Source: Thalassococcus profundi (GTDB lineage: Bacteria; Pseudomonadota; Alphaproteobacteria; Rhodobacterales; Rhodobacteraceae). From it: 64,000 nucleotides of DNA. The position numbers were made by a program, and so were the translations under genes. The notes beneath the pieces are model-generated. The model saw nothing but the letters and a program-made list of their open reading frames with translations. It made no database searches and was not told where the DNA came from. Location of the stretch: positions 124,001-188,000 of the forward strand of contig NZ_QPMK01000004.1 of the NCBI RefSeq assembly GCF_003344785.1. Direction: 5' to 3'. Below are positions 28,803 through 41,223 of this stretch, in pieces (positions within the stretch are counted from its first letter, which is position 1; the number at the start of each line of letters is the position of its first letter).

Positions 28803-29762
28803 TCAGGCGTGCGTCGCCCGCGCGTGGAAGACGAAGCCGAGCAGGTTCATCAGCACCTGCGCCCCCAGGATCGACGTTGATCCGGTGGGATCGTAATCCG
28901 GCGCCACCTCGACCAGATCGATACCCACCACCCGGTGCCTGCGCGCGACCGCCTGCAAGAGTTCCAGCACCTCGTAATAGAGAAACCCGCCGTGGCTCGG
29001 CGTGCCGGTGCCCGGCGCGATGGAGGGGCAGAAGGCGTCGATGTCGAGCGTGATGTAAACCTGCGCGCCCGCGGGCAGCCGCGCCGCCACCGCCTCCGTT
29101 CCCAGCGCGCGCGCCTGCCGCACGGACAGGATGTCAGACCCCATGGCGCGGGCATCCTCGTAGCCCTCGCGCGCGGTGGAGCTGACGTTGCGAATCCCCA
29201 CCTGCGTCAGCCCCGTGACAAAGGGCAATTCGGCCGCCCGGCGCATCGGGTTGCCGTGGCCGGTGCGCACCCCGTGGCGTTCGTCGACGAAATCGAGATG
29301 CGCGTCGATCTGCAGCACGTGGATGTTGCCCTGGCCGTCGAAAGCGCGCAGGGCGGGGATGTTGACCGAATGGTCGCCGCCGATCACCACCGGCAATGCC
29401 TTGGCCGCGAGGATGGCGCGGACGCCCGCCTCGATATTGGCATGGCTCTGCGTCGTGTCCGTGTGCACGATGTCCGCGTCGCCCAGGTCCACGACCCGCA
29501 CCTCCGGCCCGAGGTATGTGGCGTCATCCTCGTGATCATAGGCCCCGGCATGTCCGAAGCTGAAGAGAGTCGAGGCCTCGCGCAGCCCGCGCGGGCCAAA
29601 CCGCGCCCCGGCGCGGTACTGCGTGCCCGCGTCGAACGGCGCGCCGAGGATGCAGGCATCGGCGTCGATGGCGCTCCAGTCCGCCATGTAGGGCTTCTTG
29701 GCAAAGGTGCAGATGCCGGTGAAGGGCAGGTTCAGGCGGCCGGTGGCATAGCTGTGCGACAT
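28803..29762 (-). CDS. speB: Agmatinase-like ureohydrolase
   Basis: 319 residues of the arginase/agmatinase superfamily, splitting urea from a guanidino compound. All Mn ligands are present: H131 in GGDHS, D153/H155/D157 in DAHLDF, D240/D242 in TLDIDAF. Substrate loops differ between agmatinase, guanidinobutyrase and newer guanidine-type members, so agmatine (putrescine synthesis) is the default rather than proven. AAGGAG lies 7 bases before the ATG. It follows its neighbour CoA-transferase by 141 bases upstream and is divergent from the VOC gene. Confidence 0.85.
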   Translation of the reverse strand: MSHSYATGRLNLPFTGICTFAKKPYMADWSAIDADACILGAPFDAGTQYRAGARFGPRGLREASTLFSFGHAGAYDHEDDATYLGPEVRVVDLGDADIVHTDTTQSHANIEAGVRAILAAKALPVVIGGDHSVNIPALRAFDGQGNIHVLQIDAHLDFVDERHGVRTGHGNPMRRAAELPFVTGLTQVGIRNVSSTAREGYEDARAMGSDILSVRQARALGTEAVAARLPAGAQVYITLDIDAFCPSIAPGTGTPSHGGFLYYEVLELLQAVARRHRVVGIDLVEVAPDYDPTGSTSILGAQVLMNLLGFVFHARATHA

Positions 29763-29897
29763 GGGGGGCTCCTTGCGGTCGGTGCGAGGATGGCCCCGAA
29801 CGGCGCGCGGGGAAAGAGGGCAGATGCGCGGGGTCTGGGGCGTACGGCGGATCGGTGCTATCGTGACATCGGCAACCCGATTGGGAAAGGTGCGGCG

Positions 29898-30377
29898 ATG
29901 GCCATAGCGAAGAACACGATCTGTCTCTGGTACGACCGCGACGCCGAGGCGGCGGCGCGGTTCTATGCGGAGACCTTCCCGGACAGCGCCGTGCACGATG
30001 TCTTTCACGCCCCGTCGGATTTTCCCTCGGGCCGCGCGGGCGACGTGCTGACCGTGACCTTCACCGTGCTGGGCATTCCCTGCCTCGGGCTGAACGGCGG
30101 GCCGGCGTTTCACCAGACCGAGGCGTTTTCCTTCCAGGTCGCGACCGAGGACCAGGCCGAGACCGACAGGTACTGGGACGCCATCGTCGGCAACGGCGGA
30201 CGCGAAAGCGCCTGCGGCTGGTGCAAGGACCGGTGGGGCCTGTCCTGGCAGATCACGCCACGCACCCTGACCGAGGCTCTGGCGGCGGGCGGCGAAGAGG
30301 CGCGCCGCGCCTTCGTCGCGATGATGGAAATGACGAAGATCGACGTCGCCGCGATCGACGCGGCGCGGCGTGGCTGA
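29898..30377 (+). CDS. VOC-superfamily protein (PhnB/3-demethylubiquinone-type)
   Basis: 159 residues. The pattern CLWYDRDAEAAARFYAETFPDS ... LGLNGGPAFHQTEAFSFQV ... GWCKDRWGLSWQI matches the PhnB-like branch of the glyoxalase/bleomycin-resistance (VOC) superfamily. These small dimeric cytoplasmic proteins bind a metal or small molecule, and most have no proven reaction. The ATG at 29898 follows AAAGGTGCGGCG. Confidence 0.85.
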   Translation: MAIAKNTICLWYDRDAEAAARFYAETFPDSAVHDVFHAPSDFPSGRAGDVLTVTFTVLGIPCLGLNGGPAFHQTEAFSFQVATEDQAETDRYWDAIVGNGGRESACGWCKDRWGLSWQITPRTLTEALAAGGEEARRAFVAMMEMTKIDVAAIDAARRG

Positions 30378-30492
30378 CGTTCCTTGCGGTCCGCTGCGCG
30401 GTCCGGGCCGCCCCGGCGACCTGAGGGGACATGCGGCATCTCGCGCGGGACAACGCGAATGGGGTTTCCCTGACCCGCCAACCGTGCGATAG

Positions 30493-31980
<1,488 letters not shown>

Positions 31981-32001
31981 TCCCATCGCCGGGGTTTTGA
32001 T

Positions 32002-33156
32002 ATGACCCCCGCAGCCCGCGCGCAGGCGGCGATCGAGGTGTTGGACCGGATCGGACCGGAGATCGCAGCCGAACAGGCGCTGACCAACTGGGCGCGGGGC
32101 GCGCGCTATGCCGGCTCCGGCGACCGCGCCGCGGTGCGCGACCTCGTGTTCGACGTGCTGCGCCGCCGCCGGTCCGCCGCCGTGCGCGGCGGGGGCGAGG
32201 GCGGCCGGGCGCTGTTGCGCGGGTCTTTGCTGCTGTCCGGCGAGGATCCGGACAGGCTTTTCACCGGCGAGCGTCACGCACCCGCGCCGCTTGACGAGCG
32301 GGAACGCGCCGCAGGGTCCGATCCCGGCGCGGAAGACCTCATGGACCTTCCGGACTGGCTGTGTGCGCTCTTCCGCGAGTCGCTGGGTGACGCCGCAGCC
32401 GACGTGGCCGAGGCCCTGCGCCACCGCGCGCCGGTGTTCCTGCGCGTCAACACCCTGCGGGCCGATATCGCGACGGCCCAGGCGGCGCTGAACGAGGACG
32501 GGATCGCCACGCGTCCGCACCCGCTATCCGCGCAGGCGCTCGAGGTGCTGGAGAACCCGCGCCGGATCAACGGATCGAGGGCTTTCCGCGACGGGCTGGT
32601 CGAGTTGCAGGATGCGGCAAGCCAGGCGGTTGTCGATGCATTGCCCCTGCGTCCCGGGCAGCGCGTGCTCGATTACTGTGCCGGCGGCGGCGGCAAGGCG
32701 CTGGCCATGGCGGCACGCACCCGCGGGCAGGTGATGGCCCATGACAGCGATCCCGGGCGCATGCGCGATCTGCCCGCCCGCGCGGCACGGGCCGGAGCCG
32801 AGATCGTTCCGCTGCCCAACCCGACTGGCCAGTACGACGTGGTGCTCTGCGACGTGCCCTGTTCCGGCAGCGGCGCCTGGCGGCGCGCACCCGAGGGCAA
32901 GTGGACCCTGACGCCCGACCGGCTCGACGCCCTGCGCGACGTGCAGGCCGCCATCCTGCGCCGGGCCCAAGGGTACGTGGCTCCGGGCGGCGTTTTGGCC
33001 TATGCGACCTGTTCCGTGCTGGAGCCGGAAAATATGAGCCAGATCAGGATCTTCTGTGCCGATTTACCCGAATGGCGGTGCGCCTCCGATCGGCAATTCC
33101 TGCCTGCCGACGGCGGTGACGGATTTTTTGTCGCTTGCATGACGCGCCTGCGCTAA
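32002..33156 (+). CDS. RsmB/NOP2-type rRNA (cytosine-C5) methyltransferase
   Basis: 384 residues. Residues about 5-130 resemble a reduced NusB-like RNA-binding domain. The SAM domain starts near 205 (LDYCAGGGGKALAMA, where E. coli RsmB has LDxCAAPGGKT). The two functional cysteines are in CDVPCSGSGAWRR and ATCSVLEPEN. It probably methylates 16S rRNA C967 or a related site. It is shorter than E. coli RsmB (429). It lies 21 bases after guaB and is followed by the cckA promoter region. Confidence 0.88.
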   Translation: MTPAARAQAAIEVLDRIGPEIAAEQALTNWARGARYAGSGDRAAVRDLVFDVLRRRRSAAVRGGGEGGRALLRGSLLLSGEDPDRLFTGERHAPAPLDERERAAGSDPGAEDLMDLPDWLCALFRESLGDAAADVAEALRHRAPVFLRVNTLRADIATAQAALNEDGIATRPHPLSAQALEVLENPRRINGSRAFRDGLVELQDAASQAVVDALPLRPGQRVLDYCAGGGGKALAMAARTRGQVMAHDSDPGRMRDLPARAARAGAEIVPLPNPTGQYDVVLCDVPCSGSGAWRRAPEGKWTLTPDRLDALRDVQAAILRRAQGYVAPGGVLAYATCSVLEPENMSQIRIFCADLPEWRCASDRQFLPADGGDGFFVACMTRLR

Positions 33157-33190
33157 TCTCCCAATTCCACCAAAGGTAGACACGCGAGAG

Positions 33191-33205
33191 TTAAGTCGCG
33201 CTTAA
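33191..33205. promoter_or_regulatory. CtrA-type binding box upstream of cckA
   Basis: TTAA (33191-33194), seven bases, TTAA (33202-33205): an exact match to the core of the CtrA recognition sequence TTAA-N7-TTAA. It lies 57 bases before the cckA start codon, with another TTAA at 33217-33220. CtrA is the response regulator controlled by the CckA-ChpT phosphorelay, so feedback on cckA is plausible. Confidence 0.55.
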
Positions 33206-33261
33206 ACCTTGCCCGCTTAAAAAGACACGACGCGAATCACGGTTCTGGTCGGGGGAAGAAT

Positions 33262-35580
33262 TTGTCGGACGCAGTTCTCAACATCGGGTCGATGGCGCGC
33301 AGCACGCGCGGACTGGCCCGCCGCACGGCTCTCGTGGTGCTGTTGGGTCTGGTCTGCATCGGGATGGCGGCGGTTGCCCCGTCGCGCGCGGTCCAGCTCG
33401 GTCTGATCGCGGGGGGGATGGCCTTCCTGATCATCGCGGCCGGTGTCTGGGTGATCCAGGTCTGGGTCGGCCGCGCGCAAAGGCGCAACTTCCGCGTCAT
33501 CTCGGCCTTTGTGGAGCGGGACGCCGCCGCCTGCGTGCTCACCGATTCCGACGGCGCCGTGCTCAGCCTCAACGAGGCCGCGCGCAGCCGCTTCGGGCGC
33601 ACGTCCGGCCCCGGCGCTGAGCAGAGCATCACCGGCCTCCTGCGCCCGCTCTTTGCCAACCCGGCGGCCATTCTATTCCGGCTGCAACAGGGGGCGCAGG
33701 ACAGCGCCGTCGCGACCGAGGATATCCCCGTCGGCGGCGGTCACCTGCGCATCACCGCCCGCGCCATCGCGCCTGGCTGCCTGATGTGGCGGATCGAATC
33801 CTTCGAAGGCGGGGACATTTCGGATGCGGCTGTCGCGGCGCGCCAGATGCCGGTGTTTACGCTGGGTCGGAACGGGGCGGTCCTGTCGATGAACGAGGTG
33901 GCGCGCAACCTGATCGGGAAACGCGCCAAACGCATCGACGACGTGCTGGCCGACCCGCCGCTGCGGTCCGGCAAGATCAACGCAGTGCTGACCGGCGACG
34001 GGCCGGTGTCCTACCTGGCCAGCGTCATCCCCACCGGGCCGGGACGCGAAGAGCTGGTGCTTCTGCCGGTCCCCGCCGAAAAGACGCCCGCCGCGGATAC
34101 CACCGATTTCAATTACCTGCCGGTGCCGCTTCTCAAGGTCGCCGCCGACGGAGAGGTCCTGCAGGCCAATGCCGAGGCGCGGTCGATGCTTGACGCCGAA
34201 GAGACCGCGGGCGCAAAGCTTTCGGACTATATGGAGGGGCTGGGCCGCTCGATCCGGGACTGGCTTGCCGATGCGGCGGCGGGGCGAGGGCTCAGCCGGT
34301 CGGAGTTCCTGCGGCTGACACGCCGCGACCGCGAGGTCTTTGTCCAGGTCACGCTGAACCGCATCGTCGAGAACGGCCAGCCTGCGCTGGTCGCGGTGCT
34401 CAACGACGCGACAGAACTCAAGACGCTGGAGGCGCAGTTCGTCCAAAGCCAGAAAATGCAGGCGATCGGCCAGCTCGCGGGTGGCGTGGCGCATGACTTC
34501 AACAACCTTCTGACTGCGATTTCAGGACATTGCGACCTGATGTTGCTGCGCCATGACCAGGGTGACCCGGATTATGGGGATCTTGTGCAGATCCACCAGA
34601 ACGCCAACCGCGCCGCCGCGCTCGTGGGCCAGCTTCTGGCCTTTTCGCGCAAGCAGACGCTGCGCCCGGAGGTGATGGATCTGCGCGACACGCTGTCCGA
34701 TCTCACCCACCTGTTGAACCGGCTGGTGGGCGAGAAGGTGTCGCTGACCCTGCGGCACGATCCGGTCCTGCCGGCGATCCGTGGCGACAAGCGGCAGCTG
34801 GAACAGGTGATGATGAACCTGGTGGTGAATGCCCGCGATGCCATGCCGGACGGCGGCGACATCGTGATCGAGACCGGGCAGCTTCTCCTCAAGGAACCGA
34901 TGCTGCGCGACCGCGCCAAGGTGGCCCCGGGATCCTACGTCTCGGTCAAGGTGATCGACGCGGGCATCGGCATCCCCAGCGACAAGTTGCAAAAGATCTT
35001 CGAGCCGTTCTACACCACCAAGCGCACCGGCGAGGGCACGGGGCTGGGCCTCTCGACGGTCTATGGCATCGTCAAGCAGACGGGCGGGTTCATCTTCGTC
35101 GATTCGGAGCCGGGCAAAGGCAGCTGTTTCACCTTGCTGCTGCCCAGCCATGACGCGCGCCTCGTGCCGCACGCCGGGAAGGAACCCAACCTGCCGCGCA
35201 AGATGCCCGCCCAGGGACGCGGCGTCGTGCTGCTGGTCGAGGACGAGGCGCCGGTGCGCGCTTTTGCGTCGCGCGCGCTCAAGCTGCGGGGTTTTACCGT
35301 GATCGAGGCCGATTGCGCCGAGGCGGCGCTCGACGTGCTTTCGGACAGGGACTTGACGGTGGATGTCTTCGTCACCGATGTGGTCATGCCAGGCATGGAT
35401 GGCCCGACCTGGGTCCGGCGTGCGCTTCAGGACCGGCCGGACACGCGGGTGGTCTTCGTGTCGGGCTATGCCGAGGATATCTTTGGCAGCGACAAGGAAC
35501 AGATCCCCAATTCGACCTTCCTGCCGAAGCCGTTTTCGCTCAACGATCTCACCGAAACCGTGCACCAGCAGATCGCCTGA
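33262..35580 (+). CDS. cckA: Cell-cycle hybrid histidine kinase CckA
   Basis: 772 residues. Two transmembrane helices (about 17-35 and 43-63), PAS domains (about 75-190, 195-280 and 285-395), a HisKA helix with phospho-accepting H411 (GQLAGGVAHDFNNLLTAI), an ATPase domain (VMMNLVVNARDAMP, GEGTGLGLSTVYGIVKQ) and a receiver domain with D706 (VFVTDVVMPGMDGP). The HDFNNLLTAI kinase type with an attached receiver and two TM helices is CckA, which passes phosphate through ChpT to CtrA and CpdR. The start is TTG at 33262, 5 bases after GGGGGAAG. ATG 33292 is the alternative. Confidence 0.95.
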   Translation: MSDAVLNIGSMARSTRGLARRTALVVLLGLVCIGMAAVAPSRAVQLGLIAGGMAFLIIAAGVWVIQVWVGRAQRRNFRVISAFVERDAAACVLTDSDGAVLSLNEAARSRFGRTSGPGAEQSITGLLRPLFANPAAILFRLQQGAQDSAVATEDIPVGGGHLRITARAIAPGCLMWRIESFEGGDISDAAVAARQMPVFTLGRNGAVLSMNEVARNLIGKRAKRIDDVLADPPLRSGKINAVLTGDGPVSYLASVIPTGPGREELVLLPVPAEKTPAADTTDFNYLPVPLLKVAADGEVLQANAEARSMLDAEETAGAKLSDYMEGLGRSIRDWLADAAAGRGLSRSEFLRLTRRDREVFVQVTLNRIVENGQPALVAVLNDATELKTLEAQFVQSQKMQAIGQLAGGVAHDFNNLLTAISGHCDLMLLRHDQGDPDYGDLVQIHQNANRAAALVGQLLAFSRKQTLRPEVMDLRDTLSDLTHLLNRLVGEKVSLTLRHDPVLPAIRGDKRQLEQVMMNLVVNARDAMPDGGDIVIETGQLLLKEPMLRDRAKVAPGSYVSVKVIDAGIGIPSDKLQKIFEPFYTTKRTGEGTGLGLSTVYGIVKQTGGFIFVDSEPGKGSCFTLLLPSHDARLVPHAGKEPNLPRKMPAQGRGVVLLVEDEAPVRAFASRALKLRGFTVIEADCAEAALDVLSDRDLTVDVFVTDVVMPGMDGPTWVRRALQDRPDTRVVFVSGYAEDIFGSDKEQIPNSTFLPKPFSLNDLTETVHQQIA

Positions 35581-35643
35581 CCGATTAGGTCCCGCCAGAG
35601 CATTTTGCGTTTACCTTGACACGAGAGTTATCGCTTAACGCGT

Positions 35644-35660
35644 TGAAATCTTTGATTTCA
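35644..35660. other. Perfect dyad TGAAATC-TTT-GATTTCA
   Basis: The 7-base arms are exact inverse complements. A second, longer-range pairing, CGCGTTGAA (35639-35647) with TTCAACGCG (35682-35690), would compete with it. It is located between cckA and the convergent sulfotransferase gene. There is no T-run after it. Confidence 0.4.
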
Positions 35661-35785
35661 GGCAGCGTCAGTTGAGGAAGGTTCAACGCGAAACGCCGGA
35701 GGGTCCCGTCCCGTGCCGCCGGCGCTGTACGGCGCGCCGGCAGGGGCCTCAAAACGCGTCGCGCCTGCGCTAAGGTCGCGCCCGT

Positions 35786-36388
35786 TCACCCGTGCTGTCC
35801 GGCCCGGTCCCAGAGCGCGAAATCCTCGGCGCACTTGCGCCGCAGCTTCGCCTCGGTGTCCGACGCCAGGTCGAGCGCGGCCCGCGGAGATATGTTCTCG
35901 CGTGGCAGGTCCAGCGTCAGCCCGAGCCGATGCTCGAGAAACCCGATCAGCCGGGCCTGATCCTCGTATTGGAACAGGTGGCTCACGGCGGTGCCGTTGG
36001 GCCGCGGCTCCACGAATTTGGACTGGCTGCCGACATTGGCGAAGGGCGGGCGATCGCCCTGGCAATAGGCCTGCACGAACGCGTCGAAATCCATGCCCGC
36101 GGTCGAGGTCGGCTTGCCGTTGAGAAACGGGCGTTGGCGGTACCGGTACCAGCTGCCAAGCCAGGACACCGGTTCGCGGATCACCGCCAGTACATCCATG
36201 TGCTCGACGCCCATTTTCTCGAACATCGGGCGGAAGAACCGATTGTAGCGATAGACCGGCGCGTGTTTCAGCTCGGGCGGATCGAGCACCGTCATCGAGG
36301 CATGCGGACCGAGCGCCGCCTCGTAGGCCGATGTGCCGGTCTTCGGCACGGCGAGCATCACCAGACGCTGTTTCCAGAACACCAACAT
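35786..36388 (-). CDS. Sulfotransferase-like protein
   Basis: 200 residues. The N-terminal VPKTGTSAYEAAL (14-26) matches the 5'-phosphosulfate loop of PAPS-dependent sulfotransferases, and REPVSWLGSWYRYR (71-84) the 3'-phosphate region. It is short for the family, but these two sites and a C-terminal helical part are complete. The acceptor molecule is unknown; a surface glycan is one option. AGGAGG lies 8 bases before the ATG at 36388, which fixes the start. Divergent from recA, convergent with cckA. Confidence 0.8.
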   Translation of the reverse strand: MLVFWKQRLVMLAVPKTGTSAYEAALGPHASMTVLDPPELKHAPVYRYNRFFRPMFEKMGVEHMDVLAVIREPVSWLGSWYRYRQRPFLNGKPTSTAGMDFDAFVQAYCQGDRPPFANVGSQSKFVEPRPNGTAVSHLFQYEDQARLIGFLEHRLGLTLDLPRENISPRAALDLASDTEAKLRRKCAEDFALWDRAGQHG

Positions 36389-36502
36389 GCCGCCGCCCTC
36401 CTTGCTGCCCGTCGCCGTAAACCACTCCTTAACCGAAAAGGTAAAAGGTGAGGAAGTGACGAATTTACTTGAAATGTTCTTCTTTTGTCCGCATGAAGGT
36501 GA

Positions 36503-36517
36503 GAACAAGAGGCGAAC
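36503..36517. promoter_or_regulatory. LexA (SOS) box upstream of recA
   Basis: GAAC (36503-36506), seven bases, GAAC (36514-36517): the direct-repeat SOS box of alphaproteobacteria. It lies just after a possible promoter (TTGAAA 36469-36474, 17 bases, CATGAA 36492-36497), in a position to block RNA polymerase. recA starts at 36589. Confidence 0.8.
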
Positions 36518-36588
36518 GAAAGCAGCAATTGCAGCCAGGCGGCGGGGATGGAAACCCGACCGCGGGTATGGAATAAGGAGTGCAAAAT

Positions 36589-37665
36589 ATGGCAGCGGCG
36601 GATCTTTTGACCATGGACAGCAAGAAGAGCGGCGACAAGCAGAAGGCGCTCGACAGCGCCCTGGCGCAGATCGAACGGCAGTTCGGCAAGGGCTCGATCA
36701 TGAAGCTGGGCGGAGACAATCCGCTCAAGGATATCGAATCGACTTCGACCGGATCGCTGGGGCTCGACATCGCGCTGGGAATCGGCGGCTTGCCCAAGGG
36801 CCGGATCATCGAGATCTACGGCCCCGAATCCTCGGGCAAGACGACGCTGACGCTGCATTGCGTTGCAGAGGAACAGAAAAAGGGCGGCGTCTGCGCCTTC
36901 GTCGATGCCGAACACGCGCTTGATCCGCAATATGCGCGCAAGCTGGGCGTCGACCTGGACGAACTGCTGATCTCGCAGCCCGACAACGGCGAACAGGCGC
37001 TCGAGATCACCGACACGCTGGTGCGCTCGGGCGCGGTCAGCGTCGTGGTGGTCGATTCGGTCGCGGCCCTCACGCCGAAATCCGAGCTCGAGGGCGACAT
37101 GGGCGACAGCAGCGTCGGCGTGCATGCCCGCCTGATGAGCCAGGCGATGCGCAAGCTGACCGGCTCGATCGCGCGCAGCAACTGCATGGTGATCTTCATC
37201 AACCAGATCCGGATGAAGATCGGCGTCATGTTCGGCTCGCCCGAGACGACGACGGGCGGCAACGCGCTGAAATTCTACAGCTCCGTGCGGCTCGACATCC
37301 GCCGCATCGGTGCGATCAAGGACCGCGACGAGGTCGTGGGCAACGCCACCCGTGTCAAGGTGGTCAAGAACAAGGTGGCGCCGCCGTTCAAGCAGGTCGA
37401 GTTCGACATCATGTACGGCGAGGGCATTTCCAAGACCGGCGAGTTGCTGGATCTGGGCGTCAAGGCCGGCGTGGTCGAAAAATCCGGCGCCTGGTATTCC
37501 TACGGCGACGAGCGCATCGGCCAGGGCCGGGAGAACGCCAAGACCTTCCTCAAGGAGAACAGCCGCGTCGCGCTGGAAATCGAGGACAAGATCCGGGCGG
37601 CGCACGGGCTCGACTTCCACATGGATGAGACCGACAGTTCCGAAGACGATGTGATGGAAGCCTGA
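36589..37665 (+). CDS. recA: Recombinase RecA
   Basis: 358 residues. Strand-exchange ATPase and SOS co-protease. Walker [10 protein letters not shown] (K84), [18 protein letters not shown] (Walker B) and the loop-2 region [26 protein letters not shown] are canonical. The C-terminus is acidic ([12 protein letters not shown]). The ATG at 36589 has AAGGAG at 8-base spacing. A GTG at 36580 would overlap the ribosome site. Preceded by a LexA box and followed by a strong terminator, so it is a separate SOS unit. Confidence 0.99.
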   Translation: MAAADLLTMDSKKSGDKQKALDSALAQIERQFGKGSIMKLGGDNPLKDIESTSTGSLGLDIALGIGGLPKGRIIEIYGPESSGKTTLTLHCVAEEQKKGGVCAFVDAEHALDPQYARKLGVDLDELLISQPDNGEQALEITDTLVRSGAVSVVVVDSVAALTPKSELEGDMGDSSVGVHARLMSQAMRKLTGSIARSNCMVIFINQIRMKIGVMFGSPETTTGGNALKFYSSVRLDIRRIGAIKDRDEVVGNATRVKVVKNKVAPPFKQVEFDIMYGEGISKTGELLDLGVKAGVVEKSGAWYSYGDERIGQGRENAKTFLKENSRVALEIEDKIRAAHGLDFHMDETDSSEDDVMEA

Positions 37666-37703
37666 GAATCTCGGCCGGCCATCGGCATGGAAGACCAGTA
37701 TCA

Positions 37704-37730
37704 GGGCGCTCCTAGGGGAGCGCCCTTTTT
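37704..37730 (+). terminator. Intrinsic terminator of recA
   Basis: GGGCGCTCC (37704-37712) and GGAGCGCCC (37717-37725) form a perfect 9-bp stem around TAGG, followed by TTTTT. Confidence 0.93.
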
Positions 37731-37838
37731 CGTGCCGGAGGATGGCGCAGACCGGAAAGACCTTGGGCTTATGGACAGCGGCAGGGTGCGGCGCTACACC
37801 TGCGCAAACGCCGCTCCAAGCCCCGAAGGCCCCAAGAC

Positions 37839-40514
<2,676 letters not shown>

Positions 40515-40517
40515 ACC

Positions 40518-40823
40518 ATGCCCGCACTCTGGATCGCCCATGTGCACGTCACCGATGCCGAGGCCTACGGCCGTTATGCCAAGCTTGCGGGTCCGGCCAT
40601 CGCCGCGCATGGCGGGTCCTTCATCGCCCGCGGCGGCGCCTTCGCGACGTTAGAAGGCAACACGGCGGCGGATGGCACGGAAAAGGCCCGGCACGTGGTA
40701 GCGCGCTTTCCCAGCCTCGAGGCGGCGGAGCAATGCTACCGCTCGCCCGAGTACCAGGAGGCGCTGGACCATGCGCGGGGTGCGTCGGAGCGTGACCTGA
40801 TCATCGTCGAGACGACCGAGTAA
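40518..40823 (+). CDS. DUF1330 family protein
   Basis: 101 residues. The compact ferredoxin-like (dimeric alpha-beta barrel) fold of DUF1330 is recognisable from WIAHVHVTDAEAYGRYA, GGSFIARGGAFATLEG, VVARFPSLEAAEQCYRSPEYQEAL and RDLIIVE. Function unknown. Translation from the alaS message is likely because only 3 bases separate the genes. Confidence 0.9.
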   Translation: MPALWIAHVHVTDAEAYGRYAKLAGPAIAAHGGSFIARGGAFATLEGNTAADGTEKARHVVARFPSLEAAEQCYRSPEYQEALDHARGASERDLIIVETTE

Positions 40824-40833
40824 GACGAACGAC

Positions 40834-41181
40834 ATGCCGATGGCGTATTGGCTGCCGCTGGTGCTTCTGGCGGCGTCGAACCTGTTCATGACACTGGCTT
40901 GGTACGGGCATCTGAAATTCCCCGGCCAGCCGCTTTATCTGGTGATTTTCGTCAGCTGGGGAATCGCGCTGATCGAATATTGCCTGGCAGTTCCGGCCAA
41001 CCGGCTCGGCCATGGCGTCTACTCGGCGGCAGAGCTCAAGACCTTTCAGGAGATCATCACGCTTGTGGTCTTCGCGGTGTTCTCAGTTGTCTACCTGCGC
41101 GAGCCGCTGACGCTGAACCATGCTGTCGGCTTCGGATTCATCGCGCTGGGGGCGTTCTTCATCTTCAAGGGGCCGTTCTGA
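40834..41181 (+). CDS. Four-helix DMT-like membrane protein (DUF486)
   Basis: 115 residues with four hydrophobic helices and the DUF486 landmarks NLFMTLAWYGHLK, EYCLAVPANRLG and YSAAELKTFQEIITL...YLREPL. Small integral inner-membrane protein; transport of a small solute is assumed from the DMT-like layout but unproven. It lies 10 bases after the DUF1330 gene and ends at a hairpin shared with convergent typA. Confidence 0.9.
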   Translation: MPMAYWLPLVLLAASNLFMTLAWYGHLKFPGQPLYLVIFVSWGIALIEYCLAVPANRLGHGVYSAAELKTFQEIITLVVFAVFSVVYLREPLTLNHAVGFGFIALGAFFIFKGPF

Positions 41182-41189
41182 ACGGCGAT

Positions 41190-41211
41190 GCCCCGGACCG
41201 TGGTCCGGGGC
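41190..41211. terminator. Bidirectional hairpin between convergent genes
   Basis: GCCCCGGACC (41190-41199) and GGTCCGGGGC (41202-41211) are exact inverse complements separated by GT. No T-run on either side. It sits between the DUF486 and typA stop codons. Confidence 0.5.
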
Positions 41212-41223
41212 GCTGGAGCCGTG

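Noticed and set aside
36580-36588. GTG start of recA at 36580
   Set aside because: The GTG overlaps the AAGGAG ribosome site. ATG 36589 has ideal spacing and the conserved N-terminal length.
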